Counted from the stretch's first letter, positions 41,649 through 49,505 are shown. The stretch is 64,000 nucleotides of DNA from Streptococcus mitis subsp. hohhotensis (GCF_020089495.2 NZ_JAIRCA020000009.1:1-64000); one strand, 5' to 3'. Program-made: numbers and translations. The notes: generated by a model not told the origin, from the sequence alone.

Positions 41649-42480
41649 CACATCCGTATCCGTCTTTGTCTCTATCTAACCATGGACCGTATTGGGGGTC
41701 ACTAGCAGGTATATTTACACGTCCTGCTTTGCGTGCTTCCTTACAGTTTTTGAACGGTCTTAAATTTGATTGTGGAGTAGGCGTAGACGATTGTGTAGGA
41801 GTAGTTGTAGTGTGAGATGAAGCTTGTTCTTGCTCTTTTTCTCGTGAAGATGCTTTCCTTTCCTCCTCTTTTGATTTGGAGGCTTCAATACTTGCTTTTT
41901 CCTCTTCTTGTTGTTTTTCTGTTTTTCTCACTTCGCTGATTACTAACGAGCCTTTACTGATTGAATCATATTTTTCTAAAGATACTGTATTTCCTGTATA
42001 GACCATAAGTTCATTTATTTTTACAGCTAGTGATTCAGGTGTACGGATAAGAAGTTTCTTACCTGTTATGTTGTACTCACGATATTCATCTTTTTCTTCA
42101 ATCCCAATTACCTCAGCTTCAACTTCGTAGAGTTTATCAGTGTTAGAGAGTTTGTATGCTAGTTCTCTCAGTGCTTTGGCTCGCAGTATGATTTTAATTT
42201 GTGGTGTATTTAGATAAGCATCTACAGCTATATGTCCAGTTGGAGACCATTTCTCTATTTTAGAGCTAGTTTCACTACTGGATGATGAAGTAGAGGAAGA
42301 AGAACTAGACTGTTTAACTTGTGAAGACTGTTTGACGGAATCATTAGCCTTAGTTTGAACTTGTGAGTGTTTAGTGCTACCGCTAGTTAATAGCGTGAAG
42401 AACAAAATGAGGATAAGCAATAGTACAATACTACCTATAATCTTTTGTTCTTTGCTTAATTCCTTAAGCTTTTTAAGCAT
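41641..42480 (-). CDS. Membrane-anchored protein with C-terminal Excalibur domain
   Basis: 279 residues. One membrane segment (13-32), a Gln/Ser-rich stretch (40-73), a central domain of unknown type (about 80-190), a Lys/Glu-rich helical region (about 192-220), a Ser/Thr/Pro linker and a C-terminal Excalibur motif: FKNCKEARKAG and DRDKDGYGCDE. The latter is a calcium-binding loop with two Cys. It lacks the shared N-terminal domain of its neighbours. It is the first gene of the leftward cassette, 185 bases from the divergent XRE regulator. Confidence 0.87.
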   Translation of the reverse strand: MLKKLKELSKEQKIIGSIVLLLILILFFTLLTSGSTKHSQVQTKANDSVKQSSQVKQSSSSSSTSSSSSETSSKIEKWSPTGHIAVDAYLNTPQIKIILRAKALRELAYKLSNTDKLYEVEAEVIGIEEKDEYREYNITGKKLLIRTPESLAVKINELMVYTGNTVSLEKYDSISKGSLVISEVRKTEKQQEEEKASIEASKSKEEERKASSREKEQEQASSHTTTTPTQSSTPTPQSNLRPFKNCKEARKAGRVNIPASDPQYGPWLDRDKDGYGCDE

Positions 42481-42543
42481 ATATATCCTCCTGATATTTA
42501 ACTTTATTTAATGAAATAAAAGAAATATTTCCTAACAGTTATA

Positions 42544-42549
42544 ATTATA
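42544..42549 (-). promoter_or_regulatory. Promoter -10 of the first island cassette
   Basis: On the minus strand TGTGATATAATTA has a perfect TATAAT 64 bases upstream of the Excalibur gene. The second cassette has TGTGGTATAATTA at the matching place. The rest of 42481-42664 is AT-rich spacer; in the rightward direction, CTATAAGATAGATAG before the XRE gene is conserved in the second cassette and may hold its -10. Confidence 0.65.
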
Positions 42550-42664
42550 TCACACAAACTTTAACAATAGAATATATTTTTAACAAATATTAAATTATAG
42601 AGAATGTAAACCTGATTGTTTAATCTATAAGATAGATAGTAGATTTAACATAGAGGGTGAAGGA

Positions 42665-42991
42665 ATGGATGATATATTAGAAAATATAAGTAATCAGATA
42701 CGAGACTTACGAGTTTCAAAGAAGATTACACAACAAGAATTAGCAGAAAGAACAAATCTAAGCGTTCCTTATATCAGTCAGATAGAAAATAATCACAGAA
42801 ATATCTCTTTGGAAACTTTTGTGAAGATTGTTGATGCTTTGGAAGTTTCATTGAGTGATTTTTTCTTACCTTATTCTGTGCCACAAGATACTGAGATGAT
42901 GGAACTGCTATTGAAGATTCAGAAACACCCACAGCATAAGATGATTGTTCATAAGGTGATGGAAATACTTGAATTAAGCCAAGATAGTTAG
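42665..42991 (+). CDS. XRE-family transcriptional regulator of the island
   Basis: 108 residues. A helix-turn-helix domain (about 9-68) with TQQELAERTNLSVPYISQIENNHRNISLETFVKIVDALEVS is followed by a short C-terminal helical part (71-108). GAGGGTGAAGGA precedes the ATG. It is transcribed divergently from the Excalibur-thioredoxin cassette and probably regulates it from the shared intergenic region. A second copy at 45442-45576 retains only the first six codons and the C-terminal part. Confidence 0.92.
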   Translation: MDDILENISNQIRDLRVSKKITQQELAERTNLSVPYISQIENNHRNISLETFVKIVDALEVSLSDFFLPYSVPQDTEMMELLLKIQKHPQHKMIVHKVMEILELSQDS

Positions 42992-43049
42992 TGATAAATA
43001 AAAAGCACTAAAGAGTAATTTATCCGAAATATATCTAACTGTAGACAGT

Positions 43050-43100
43050 TACTTTAGTATCTATTGCTATTTCAATCATGCTTCAGATTGTTATAGTCTC
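43050..43100 (-). pseudogene. Fragment of an island OB-like gene
   Basis: The minus strand GACTATAACAAtctgaagCATGAT..GATACTAAAGTAA is recognisably the segment coding DYNKWNHDEIAVDTKV in the gene at 43739-44523, but with stops. The remainder of 42992-43257 has no recognisable gene and probably holds other decayed island sequence. Confidence 0.7.
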
Positions 43101-43257
43101 TTTTGAAGTAATTTTCAATAGTAATCTGTGGGTCAGGTAATTAGAAATTATCCGTACTTTTTGCATATTGTGAGGATTAAAAGTTACGTTATTTAGACAA
43201 GGAATGAGAATTATTTTTCTTTATTGAAGAAGTCTATTAAAAAATAAAAATAAAAAA

Positions 43258-43290
43258 GAAAGCACTGAATCTGAGTATCCAGTGCTTATC
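43258..43290 (-). terminator. Terminator of the second island cassette
   Basis: AAGCACTG and CAGTGCTT pair; on the minus strand the hairpin is followed by TCTTTTTTATTTTT. It lies 30 bases after the stop of the gene at 43320-43730. Confidence 0.8.
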
Positions 43291-43319
43291 TATTACCTTA
43301 AGAAACGTGTTACCTCTTA

Positions 43320-43730
43320 CTAGAATGTTAAAAGTACTCTAACGATTATTGCTAGGATTGTCGCAAATATTGCTGCTCCGAATATCAAAGTAGCACTATC
43401 TTTCTCTCCTTTTTCTTTTAGAAGGCGACACATTACTGAGGGGATAACAGCAATGACGGGGTGTAGTACTATTATGCCAATTACTCCAGCCCATGCAGTA
43501 AATTTAATTCTTTTTATTGTCCAATATCCTTTTTCTTCTTTCTTTTCTGTGGGAACTTCACTAGACTTTTGAGTTATGATATAGGTTCCTTCAGATTGAT
43601 ATACCTCTACCATATCCCCTAGTTGTGGTACAAAATTAAAAGAAGTGTGGTCAACTTTTAGCAAAGTTCCGTCATCTCTACCTAAATAGATTAGAGTTTC
43701 TTCGATTTTAATAACTTTATACGTATTCAT
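43320..43730 (-). CDS. Island membrane protein: shared N-terminal domain plus two membrane helices (second copy)
   Basis: 136 residues: shared domain 1-54 (LIYLGRDDGTLLKV, LGDMVEVYQSEGTYIITQK), basic linker, then two membrane segments (about 78-100 and 113-134) around a charged RLLKEKGEKD turn. Paralogue of 40806-41207, with low identity outside the first 55 residues. Last gene of the second cassette. Function unknown. Confidence 0.82.
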   Translation of the reverse strand: MNTYKVIKIEETLIYLGRDDGTLLKVDHTSFNFVPQLGDMVEVYQSEGTYIITQKSSEVPTEKKEEKGYWTIKRIKFTAWAGVIGIIVLHPVIAVIPSVMCRLLKEKGEKDSATLIFGAAIFATILAIIVRVLLTF

Positions 43731-43738
43731 AACTTCTC

Positions 43739-44523
43739 CTAATTGTCATACATGTAAGCCACCATATAAGGCAGTGTTTTTGTAGCTTTAAAGACCGTTT
43801 CATAACTTTGTCTTCCTTTTGCTAGTCCGTACAATATTATATGGTCATCTTCAGCTATAACTCTATTATTGTACTCCGAAGGAATAGAAACTAAGATAAT
43901 TTTATCATAGTCATCATTTATGGCTACACGCAGTGTATAGGCTTTCCCATCTTCCATAGCTTGTAAAACTTTACCATATACTCTTACTTTAGTATCTACG
44001 GCTATTTCATCATGATTCCACTTGTTATAGTCTACTTCACCATAATTTGCTTTATCATTATCTACAGTAATCTTAGGTTTTGATGGTGCTGAGGATGATG
44101 AACTAGAGCTACTCTCTTTAGATGATGAAGGTGTAATAGAGCTACTTGCCTTTGAAGAGGATGAAGAGCTAGAACTACTCTTAGATGAAGAGGTAGAGCT
44201 GCTTTTTTGGATGATGATGAAATTTGTTTTGATGTTGTTTGATTGTTTAAAATTTCGTCTTTAGTATTTATAAAACTTATAACAATAATTACAAACAGTA
44301 GTAGTAGAGTGACTATAATTCCTATTTTTTTAAATTGGTTCTTTTTCTCTATGTTGTTCTTGTTGATGTCGACTTTTATGACAATACCTTCGTAAACTTC
44401 CACATAGTCCCCTATACTAGGCTCAAAGTCACAAGATTCAATAGGAATTTCCTTTAAACTTCCATCTTCATAACCTATATACACTGTGTTCTCAGTTATC
44501 TTTAAAATTTTTCCTTTATTCAT
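43739..44523 (-). pseudogene. Island stalked OB-like membrane protein, frameshifted in the Ser-rich stalk
   Basis: From ATG 44523 the frame encodes the shared domain (1-51), a membrane segment (68-86) and the start of a Ser stalk, then shifts at a run of six A (44203-44208 as T on plus) into a nonsense Leu/His-rich frame ending at 44062. In the neighbouring frame the Ser stalk continues and leads to an OB-like domain (YNKWNHDEIAVDTKVRVYGKV to YMVAYMYDN) ending at 43739. One extra A restores a full protein of about 260 residues like 40026-40802. Possible explanations are mutation, phase variation, slippage or a base-calling error. Confidence 0.85.
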
Positions 44524-44540
44524 ACTTTCTTTACCTTTTA

Positions 44541-44819
44541 TCAGTGAAATTTGTCTTTATCTATCTGGTAAGGTCTTATATCTCCTTGTAGTCTCACTAT
44601 ATAATAATCTTCATATTCAACTACCTGTGAGACTATCCCTGTAACCTTAACAGATTCAAATTCTTCAGTATCTAAATTCTGTTCTACAGTCCAAAAATAG
44701 ATTTCATCTCCAATTTCAATACGGTTTAGAGAACTTCTACATCCTGACAGCAAAATAAGAAATGTGATTACTAAAAGAAATTTTAATAACCTCTTAGCTT
44801 TTCCTAACTGTACTAACAT
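44541..44819 (-). CDS. Small lipoprotein
   Basis: 92 residues. Signal peptide with lipobox LLSGC (Cys27), then a small beta-rich domain (IEIGDEIYFW, VKVTGIVSQVVEYEDYYIVRLQGDIRPYQI). The GDEIYFW and VTGIV strands loosely recall the OB-like and shared island domains, but I cannot prove homology. Its start overlaps the stop of the preceding lipoprotein gene (TAATG), implying translational coupling. Function unknown. Confidence 0.75.
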   Translation of the reverse strand: MLVQLGKAKRLLKFLLVITFLILLSGCRSSLNRIEIGDEIYFWTVEQNLDTEEFESVKVTGIVSQVVEYEDYYIVRLQGDIRPYQIDKDKFH

Positions 44820-45265
44820 TATTTATTTTGTATTCTAACTCCTGAATACTCTTTATATAATGATTTTCTATGACTCTTGTTTAATGTATAAGTCATAGTA
44901 ATAGTTATAGAGTCAACTTTTTTAGTTTTATCACTAGCTGTCCATTGTATCTTGTAAATAGATTTATCTTCAATACCAATAGCAACAATAGCTTCATTTT
45001 CTTTTAATTCATTTTTATCAGCATTGTTTTGGAAATAATACTCCAGCTCACTTTTATTAAATTTGTCAGCGTCTTCTTTGAAATCTATATAACCAAACCC
45101 CTCAAAACCAACTAGTTTTTTATCTTTATCTATAGTTATAAGTCCTAAATCTGTATTATAGCTTCCCTCAATCATTTCAATTTTACTTAATTCTTTCTTG
45201 CTACAACCAGCCAACACAAAAAGAATAGACAATAATATAACTCCCAATATTTTCTTTTTATTCAT
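44819..45265 (-). CDS. Putative lipoprotein, first gene of the second cassette
   Basis: 148 residues. Signal with lipobox VLAGC (Cys21), then a mature part with GSYNTDLGLITIDKDKKLVGFEGFGYIDF and a Lys-rich C-terminus. No family recognised. It starts after AGGAGGC, 177 bases from the mini-ORF derived from the XRE gene, in the same divergent layout as the first cassette. Confidence 0.78.
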   Translation of the reverse strand: MNKKKILGVILLSILFVLAGCSKKELSKIEMIEGSYNTDLGLITIDKDKKLVGFEGFGYIDFKEDADKFNKSELEYYFQNNADKNELKENEAIVAIGIEDKSIYKIQWTASDKTKKVDSITITMTYTLNKSHRKSLYKEYSGVRIQNK

Positions 45266-45318
45266 AAAAAGCCTCCTGTTTTATATTTATGTTTAAAATA
45301 TTGTTAAACACTACCCTA

Positions 45319-45377
45319 ATTATACCACAAATAAATATACTTTAGTTAATCTTTTTTAAATTATTTTTAACTAAAGT
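45319..45377. promoter_or_regulatory. Promoter and operator-like palindrome of the second cassette
   Basis: A perfect 11-bp inverted repeat, ACTTTAGTTAA (45339-45349) and TTAACTAAAGT (45367-45377), with an 18-base T/A-rich spacer lies just upstream of TGTGGTATAAT (-10 at 45319-45324) on the minus strand, over the expected -35. This fits a repressor site for an XRE protein. The first cassette has no equally clear palindrome. Confidence 0.65.
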
Positions 45378-45441
45378 AAATAAAAATATGTCCCCTTAAC
45401 CTATAAGATAAATAGCGAGACTTATCACAGAGGTTAAAGCT

Positions 45442-45576
45442 ATGGGAGATATTCTACATTCTGTGCCACAAGATACAGAAATGATGGAACTGTTATTGAA
45501 GATTCAGAAACACCCACAGCATAAGATGATTGTTCATAAGGTGATGGAAATACTTGAATTAAGCCAAGATAAATAA
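45442..45576 (+). pseudogene. XRE regulator with in-frame deletion of the helix-turn-helix
   Basis: A 44-codon ORF begins MGDILH, as the full regulator begins MDDILE, then jumps to SVPQDTEMM and continues almost identically to the end (SQDK). Residues 7-70 of the 108-residue regulator are missing, exactly in frame. The upstream TATAAGAT block and an AGAGGTTAAAGC ribosome site are retained. It could be a dead remnant or a translated C-terminal peptide able to pair with the full regulator. Confidence 0.85.
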
Positions 45577-45586
45577 GCGTAAATAA

Positions 45587-45632
45587 AAAAACGAATAAAC
45601 TAGTTTTCTGAAAATCAGAATTCTGTTTTATT
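45587..45632. terminator. Bidirectional terminator between clpL and the island
   Basis: AAAAAACGAATAAAAC-like left arm pairs with GTTTTATTCGCTTTTTT right arm, giving A-rich and T-rich flanks that work in both directions. 45640-45780 holds only a decayed BOX end (tttttattgagtataaa near 45717) and no gene. Confidence 0.75.
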
Positions 45633-45782
45633 CGCTTTTTTGTTTTATCTATTTATGCCCATTATTCTCAAAAATTGAAATTTCTATAATGGAGTCACTC
45701 TCTAGTTCTTATTTTGTTTTTATTGAGTATAAAATCCAAAATCTTTTATCCAGTCTCTTCTCTTTATCCTCAAAATCTTGAT

Positions 45783-47888
45783 TTAGGCTTTTTCACGAAT
45801 GACCAAAACACCATCTTCCATGTCAGCTTCTAGGTGTTTAGCATCAAGGTTATCCAAGTGGAAGTCTGTGACTTTGTCACGGATTTGTTGTTCAACCACG
45901 CGACGGAGAGGACGAACACCCATGACTTCGTCATAACCTTCTTCTGTGATATAGTCCTTAGCTGCTTGACTGACTACCAAATCAATGTCTTTCTTAGCCA
46001 AGGTTTGGTTAACTTCAGCCAACATCAAGTCCACAATCTTAGAAAGGTCTTCCTTCGTCAAGTGTGAGAACTCGATAACTGCGTTAAAGCGGTTAAGGAA
46101 TTCTGGGCGGAAGAATGGTTTCAAACGGTCCATCAATTCTGGTTTGTCCGCATCTTCTGTCAAGTTAGCTTCATAGCCAAATCCAGCATTTGATGTTGCG
46201 ATAATAACTGTGTTCTTGAAGTTTACCGTATTTCCTTGACCATCGGTCAAACGACCATCATCCAAGACTTGAAGGAGAAGAGTGATCACTTGAGGATCAG
46301 CCTTTTCAATTTCGTCGAGAAGGACGATTGAGTATGGATTGCGACGGACGCGTTCTGTCAAGGTATTGTTGTTGTCATCATAACCAACATAACCTGCAGT
46401 TGTACCAATCAATTTAGATACGGCTGTGCGGTCGCTGTATTCTGACATGTCCAAACGGATGATAGCATCTTTCGTTCCGAACATATCTAGAGCCAATTGT
46501 TTAGCCAACTCAGTCTTACCAACACCAGTAGGACCTACAAAGAGGAAGCTACCGATTGGACGGTTACCTTCATCAAAACCAGCACGGTTACGACGGATAG
46601 CTTTTGCTACTGCTTCAACGGCCTTATCTTGACCAATAACTTTCGTCTGCAAACGATGACCCATATCTTTCAAACGTTCGATGTCCGTAGCCCCCATTTG
46701 AGATACTGGAATACCGGTCATTCGTTCTACAGATTCAGCCACATCGTTGACACTTGCAGTCACTTTCATATCTTCTGTATGGTTTTCGATTTTCTTTTCC
46801 AATTCTGCAATGCGTGTTTTATAGTTTAGAGCTGCTTCAAAATCTTCTGCCTCAACTGCTTTTTCTTGCTTGTCTTTTTCCGCTTCGATTTCTCGTTCAA
46901 CAGCATGCACATCTGTTACAGGATGCTGAGCTGCCAAGTGAGCTGCCGTTACATCGACAAGGTCAATAGCCTTATCTGGCAAGCTACGTTGAGGAATGTA
47001 TTGTACAGAATAATCCACTGCTGCTTTCAAGACTTCATCTGGCAAGATGACATTGTGGTGTTGTTGATAGAGATCACGAATTCCTTGAAGAATTTTAAAG
47101 GTATCCTCTGCTGAAGGAGCATTGACCTTGACTTCGTTGAAACGACGAGCAAGAGCTGCATTCTTCAAGATGGTGTTACGGTATTCATCTTGAGTCGTTG
47201 CCCCAATCACTGTCAATTCTCCACGAGAGAGGGCTGGCTTGAGAATGTCCGCGAGACCTTTAGAACCACTGTCTCCACCTGTGCTACCAGCACCGAGAAT
47301 TTGGTGAATTTCATCAAAGAAGAGAATGATATTTCCTGCTTCTTTTACTTCATTGACTAAGTTTTGAACGTTTTCTTCAAAACTACCGCGGTATTGAGTC
47401 CCAGCCTCAAGACCAGAGATATCAATGGAAATAATTTCCTTATTTTTGATAGCAGCTGGGACATCACCATTCACAATGGCTTGTGCCAAGCCTTCGACAA
47501 CGGCTGTCTTACCAACGCCTGCATCTCCGACCAAAACAGGATTGTTCTTGGTACGGCGTGAGAGGATTTCAGATGTTTCTTGAATTTCCTTGTTTCGTCC
47601 GATAACAGGATCCAACTTGCCTTCACGAGCTTCTGCTGTCAAGTTACGACCTAGTTTAGCAAGCACACCGTCTTGTTTCATACCTGATGCCTGTTGTGGC
47701 ATTTTTCCATCAACTTCTGCATTTCCTGGTAATTGACCAGTCGCACGATAGTGAGCAAATTCCTCAGGTGTCACTTCACGTCCATTAATCAAGTAACGTC
47801 GATTTTCAGAACTATATCCTCGCATACCACCCATCAATTGGTTAAATAAATCATCCATGTTGTTAAAATTATTAAAGTTGTTATTCAT
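45783..47888 (-). CDS. clpL: ClpL, ATP-dependent chaperone/disaggregase
   Basis: 701 residues, full length. A short Asn/Gly-rich N-terminus ([21 protein letters not shown]) replaces the usual N-domain. Two AAA+ modules follow: Walker A GDAGVGKT and GPTGVGKT, with Walker B ILFFDEIH and IVLLDEIE, and a coiled-coil middle region (about 325-375). ClpL lacks the ClpP-binding tripeptide loop and acts as a heat-shock chaperone. AAAGAGGTAAAGAAT precedes the start. CtsR boxes upstream fit its known heat-shock control. Confidence 0.97.
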   Translation of the reverse strand: MNNNFNNFNNMDDLFNQLMGGMRGYSSENRRYLINGREVTPEEFAHYRATGQLPGNAEVDGKMPQQASGMKQDGVLAKLGRNLTAEAREGKLDPVIGRNKEIQETSEILSRRTKNNPVLVGDAGVGKTAVVEGLAQAIVNGDVPAAIKNKEIISIDISGLEAGTQYRGSFEENVQNLVNEVKEAGNIILFFDEIHQILGAGSTGGDSGSKGLADILKPALSRGELTVIGATTQDEYRNTILKNAALARRFNEVKVNAPSAEDTFKILQGIRDLYQQHHNVILPDEVLKAAVDYSVQYIPQRSLPDKAIDLVDVTAAHLAAQHPVTDVHAVEREIEAEKDKQEKAVEAEDFEAALNYKTRIAELEKKIENHTEDMKVTASVNDVAESVERMTGIPVSQMGATDIERLKDMGHRLQTKVIGQDKAVEAVAKAIRRNRAGFDEGNRPIGSFLFVGPTGVGKTELAKQLALDMFGTKDAIIRLDMSEYSDRTAVSKLIGTTAGYVGYDDNNNTLTERVRRNPYSIVLLDEIEKADPQVITLLLQVLDDGRLTDGQGNTVNFKNTVIIATSNAGFGYEANLTEDADKPELMDRLKPFFRPEFLNRFNAVIEFSHLTKEDLSKIVDLMLAEVNQTLAKKDIDLVVSQAAKDYITEEGYDEVMGVRPLRRVVEQQIRDKVTDFHLDNLDAKHLEADMEDGVLVIREKA

Positions 47889-47924
47889 ATTCTTTACCTC
47901 TTTTTGTTATTTATTATCACTGAC

Positions 47925-47941
47925 ATTGACTATCTTTGATC
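47925..47941 (-). promoter_or_regulatory. CtsR-like site near the clpL start
   Basis: On the minus strand GATCAAAGATAGTCAAT matches the CtsR consensus RGTCAAANANRGTCAAA with two mismatches, about 40 bases before clpL. No clear promoter is attached, so it may be a relic or an auxiliary site. Confidence 0.45.
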
Positions 47942-47965
47942 TTTATTTTAAAAAATTTAGACTAG

Positions 47966-48055
47966 CTAGATTGCTACTCTACGTACTATTTCTGGTTTTT
48001 CTTTTTCAAGCAGGAGTAGACTATCTTTACTTCTGAATATTTCTAGATTAAACAT
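47966..48055 (-). CDS. 29-residue leader ORF upstream of clpL
   Basis: ATG 48055 follows AAAGAGGTGGGGTCT, a strong ribosome site at good spacing. The peptide begins MFNLEIFRSKDSLLLLEK and ends VRRVAI. It lies in the transcript from the CtsR promoters, 77 bases before clpL. It may be a small protein or a leader influencing clpL translation. Conservation in related genomes would decide. Confidence 0.5.
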   Translation of the reverse strand: MFNLEIFRSKDSLLLLEKEKPEIVRRVAI

Positions 48056-48086
48056 AGACCCCACCTCTTTCTATTTTACTTTAAAT

Positions 48087-48190
48087 AATACTCTTCGAAA
48101 ATCTCTTCAAATCACATTAGTTCTATCTGTAACCTCAAAACAGTGTTTTGAGCACTTCTTAGTTTGCTCTTTGATTTTCATTAAGGATAA
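48087..48190. repeat. BOX element, A-C form (proximal copy)
   Basis: Starts aatactcttcgaaaatctct and ends gattttcattaaggataa, with the aaaacagtgttttgagca hairpin. It lies in the clpL leader. A second copy follows about 199 bases away with the same flanks. Confidence 0.9.
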
Positions 48191-48226
48191 GTGTTCACGT
48201 AAGGCTTTCATTTACCTTACGTTCAT

Positions 48227-48276
48227 AATATACTACATTAGTCAGAAAAGGTCAAGAGATTTGACTTTGATTGACC
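48227..48276 (-). promoter_or_regulatory. clpL promoter, proximal copy, with CtsR box
   Basis: On the minus strand TTGACC (48250-48255) and TATATT (48227-48232) are spaced by 17 bases. Directly upstream, 48260-48276 reads GGTCAATCAAAGTCAAA, one mismatch from the CtsR box. This predicts CtsR-repressed, heat-induced transcription of clpL. Confidence 0.88.
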
Positions 48277-48285
48277 AATATTTTT

Positions 48286-48389
48286 TATACTCTTCAAAAA
48301 TCTCCTCAAACCACGTCAGTTCTATCTGTAACCTCAAAACAGTGTTTTGAGCACTTCCTAGTTTGCTCGTTGATTTTCATTAAAGATAA
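48286..48389. repeat. BOX element, A-C form (distal copy)
   Basis: Starts tatactcttcaaaaatctcct and ends gattttcattaaagataa. It is part of a roughly 199-bp tandem duplication that also contains the promoter on its right. Confidence 0.9.
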
Positions 48390-48425
48390 GTGTTCTAGTA
48401 AGGCTTTCATTTACCTTACGTTCAT

Positions 48426-48475
48426 AATATACTACATTAGTCAGAAAAGGTCAAGGATTTTGACTTTAATTGACC
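48426..48475 (-). promoter_or_regulatory. clpL promoter, distal copy, with CtsR box
   Basis: TTGACC (48449-48454) and TATATT (48426-48431) at 17-base spacing, with GGTCAATTAAAGTCAAA (48459-48475) upstream on the minus strand. It is offset by 199 bases from the proximal copy. Confidence 0.88.
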
Positions 48476-48489
48476 AATGTTTTTTAGAA

Positions 48490-48518
48490 TGCAAAAACAC
48501 CCTGAAATATCAGGGTAC
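48490..48518 (-). terminator. Terminator of the division-wall cluster (mraY end)
   Basis: CCCTGATATTTCAGGG on the minus strand forms a compact hairpin followed by TGTTTTTG, just past the mraY stop. Confidence 0.8.
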
Positions 48519-48523
48519 CATTC

Positions 48524-49504
48524 TTACATCAAATATAAAATTGCTAGGGTTAGGAGACTTGCTAGAAGCCCCACTCCCCAAAAGAAGAAGTCAACCTTCC
48601 ACTCGCTCCAAGGATTTCCTTTACCAGACAATCCTCCAAGTTCAAAATGGTGATGCACAGGCGTCATACGGAAAATACGTTTACCACCTGTCATTTTGAA
48701 ATAGCTGACTTGCATCATGACCGAAGTTGTTTCAAAGACATAAACAATTCCGATAATCAAGAGAGTCCATTCTTGGTGGAGGGCCATAGAGATAGCTGCC
48801 AGCATTCCACCTAAAGCCAAACTTCCCACATCTCCCATAAAGACTTTAGCAGGCTTATGGTTAAAGACAAAGAAACCAAGCAATCCACCAATCATGGCTA
48901 GAATCACCAGAAGAATATCCATCTGACCTTGCACATAGGCAATAACTCCATAAGCTGACAAACTAATCACAACGGAAATACTAGCCAAACCGTCAATTCC
49001 GTCTGTCAAGTTGACTGCGTTTGAAAAACCGACTAGCCAGAAAAGAGCGAAAAGAATATAGAAAAGCCCTAGATGCACTTGGTAGCCAAAGACAGAAAGC
49101 ATATCGCCACCGCGCTCATAGAAAAGGTAGAAAACGACCCCACCTAGGAGCTGAAGAGCCAATTTTTGCTTAGGATTCAGCCCCTCATTGATTTTACGAA
49201 AGACCTTGAGAAAGTCATCTAAAAATCCGACAAGTCCATAAAGGACCAAGATGAACAAAATCATTCCGACATTATTAGTCAATTGTTTTGCAAAAAGAGC
49301 AAAAAGGAAACTCACCACAACTGCAGCAATGAGGAAAACAAGTCCCCCCATAGTTGGCGTCCCAGCTTTTGCCTGATGCTGTTTGACATCCTCATGCATC
49401 TGCTGGCCTGTAATTTGCGCCTTTCTATAAAATTGGATAAAGGCTGGAATTCCTACCAAAGTTAGTAAAAATGTCACAATTCCAGCACTGATGGAAATAA
49501 ACAT
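48524..49504 (-). CDS. mraY: MraY, phospho-MurNAc-pentapeptide transferase
   Basis: 326 residues with about ten membrane segments. It moves phospho-MurNAc-pentapeptide from UDP to undecaprenyl phosphate, forming lipid I. Conserved segments include [16 protein letters not shown] (metal-binding Asp pair), [13 protein letters not shown] and PVHHHFE. It starts one base from the pbp2X stop, the last gene of the rsmH-ftsL-pbp2X-mraY cluster. Confidence 0.98.
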   Translation of the reverse strand: MFISISAGIVTFLLTLVGIPAFIQFYRKAQITGQQMHEDVKQHQAKAGTPTMGGLVFLIAAVVVSFLFALFAKQLTNNVGMILFILVLYGLVGFLDDFLKVFRKINEGLNPKQKLALQLLGGVVFYLFYERGGDMLSVFGYQVHLGLFYILFALFWLVGFSNAVNLTDGIDGLASISVVISLSAYGVIAYVQGQMDILLVILAMIGGLLGFFVFNHKPAKVFMGDVGSLALGGMLAAISMALHQEWTLLIIGIVYVFETTSVMMQVSYFKMTGGKRIFRMTPVHHHFELGGLSGKGNPWSEWKVDFFFWGVGLLASLLTLAILYLM

Positions 49505-49505
49505 A

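Noticed and set aside
44203..44208. Programmed -1 ribosomal frameshift like dnaX
   Set aside because: The tract is C AAA AAA G with poor P-site re-pairing and no clear stimulatory structure; ordinary mutation, phase variation or a sequence error is more likely, so it is kept only as one option.
39069..45576. Toxin-antitoxin or bacteriocin locus
   Set aside because: There is no toxin domain, peptide with a double-Gly leader, ABC exporter or typical immunity protein; the thioredoxin-like gene alone is not enough.
39069..45576. Insertion by an IS or integrative element
   Set aside because: No transposase, integrase, tRNA or flanking direct repeat was seen at the island edges.
48087..48389. Possible CRISPR-like repeat array upstream of clpL
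   Set aside because: The repeats are two BOX elements in a 199-bp duplication, not short repeats with unique spacers, and no cas genes are present.
48271..48699. 142-codon plus-strand ORF across the BOX and mraY end
   Set aside because: It crosses a BOX element, a CtsR promoter and a terminator, and overlaps the 3' end of mraY.
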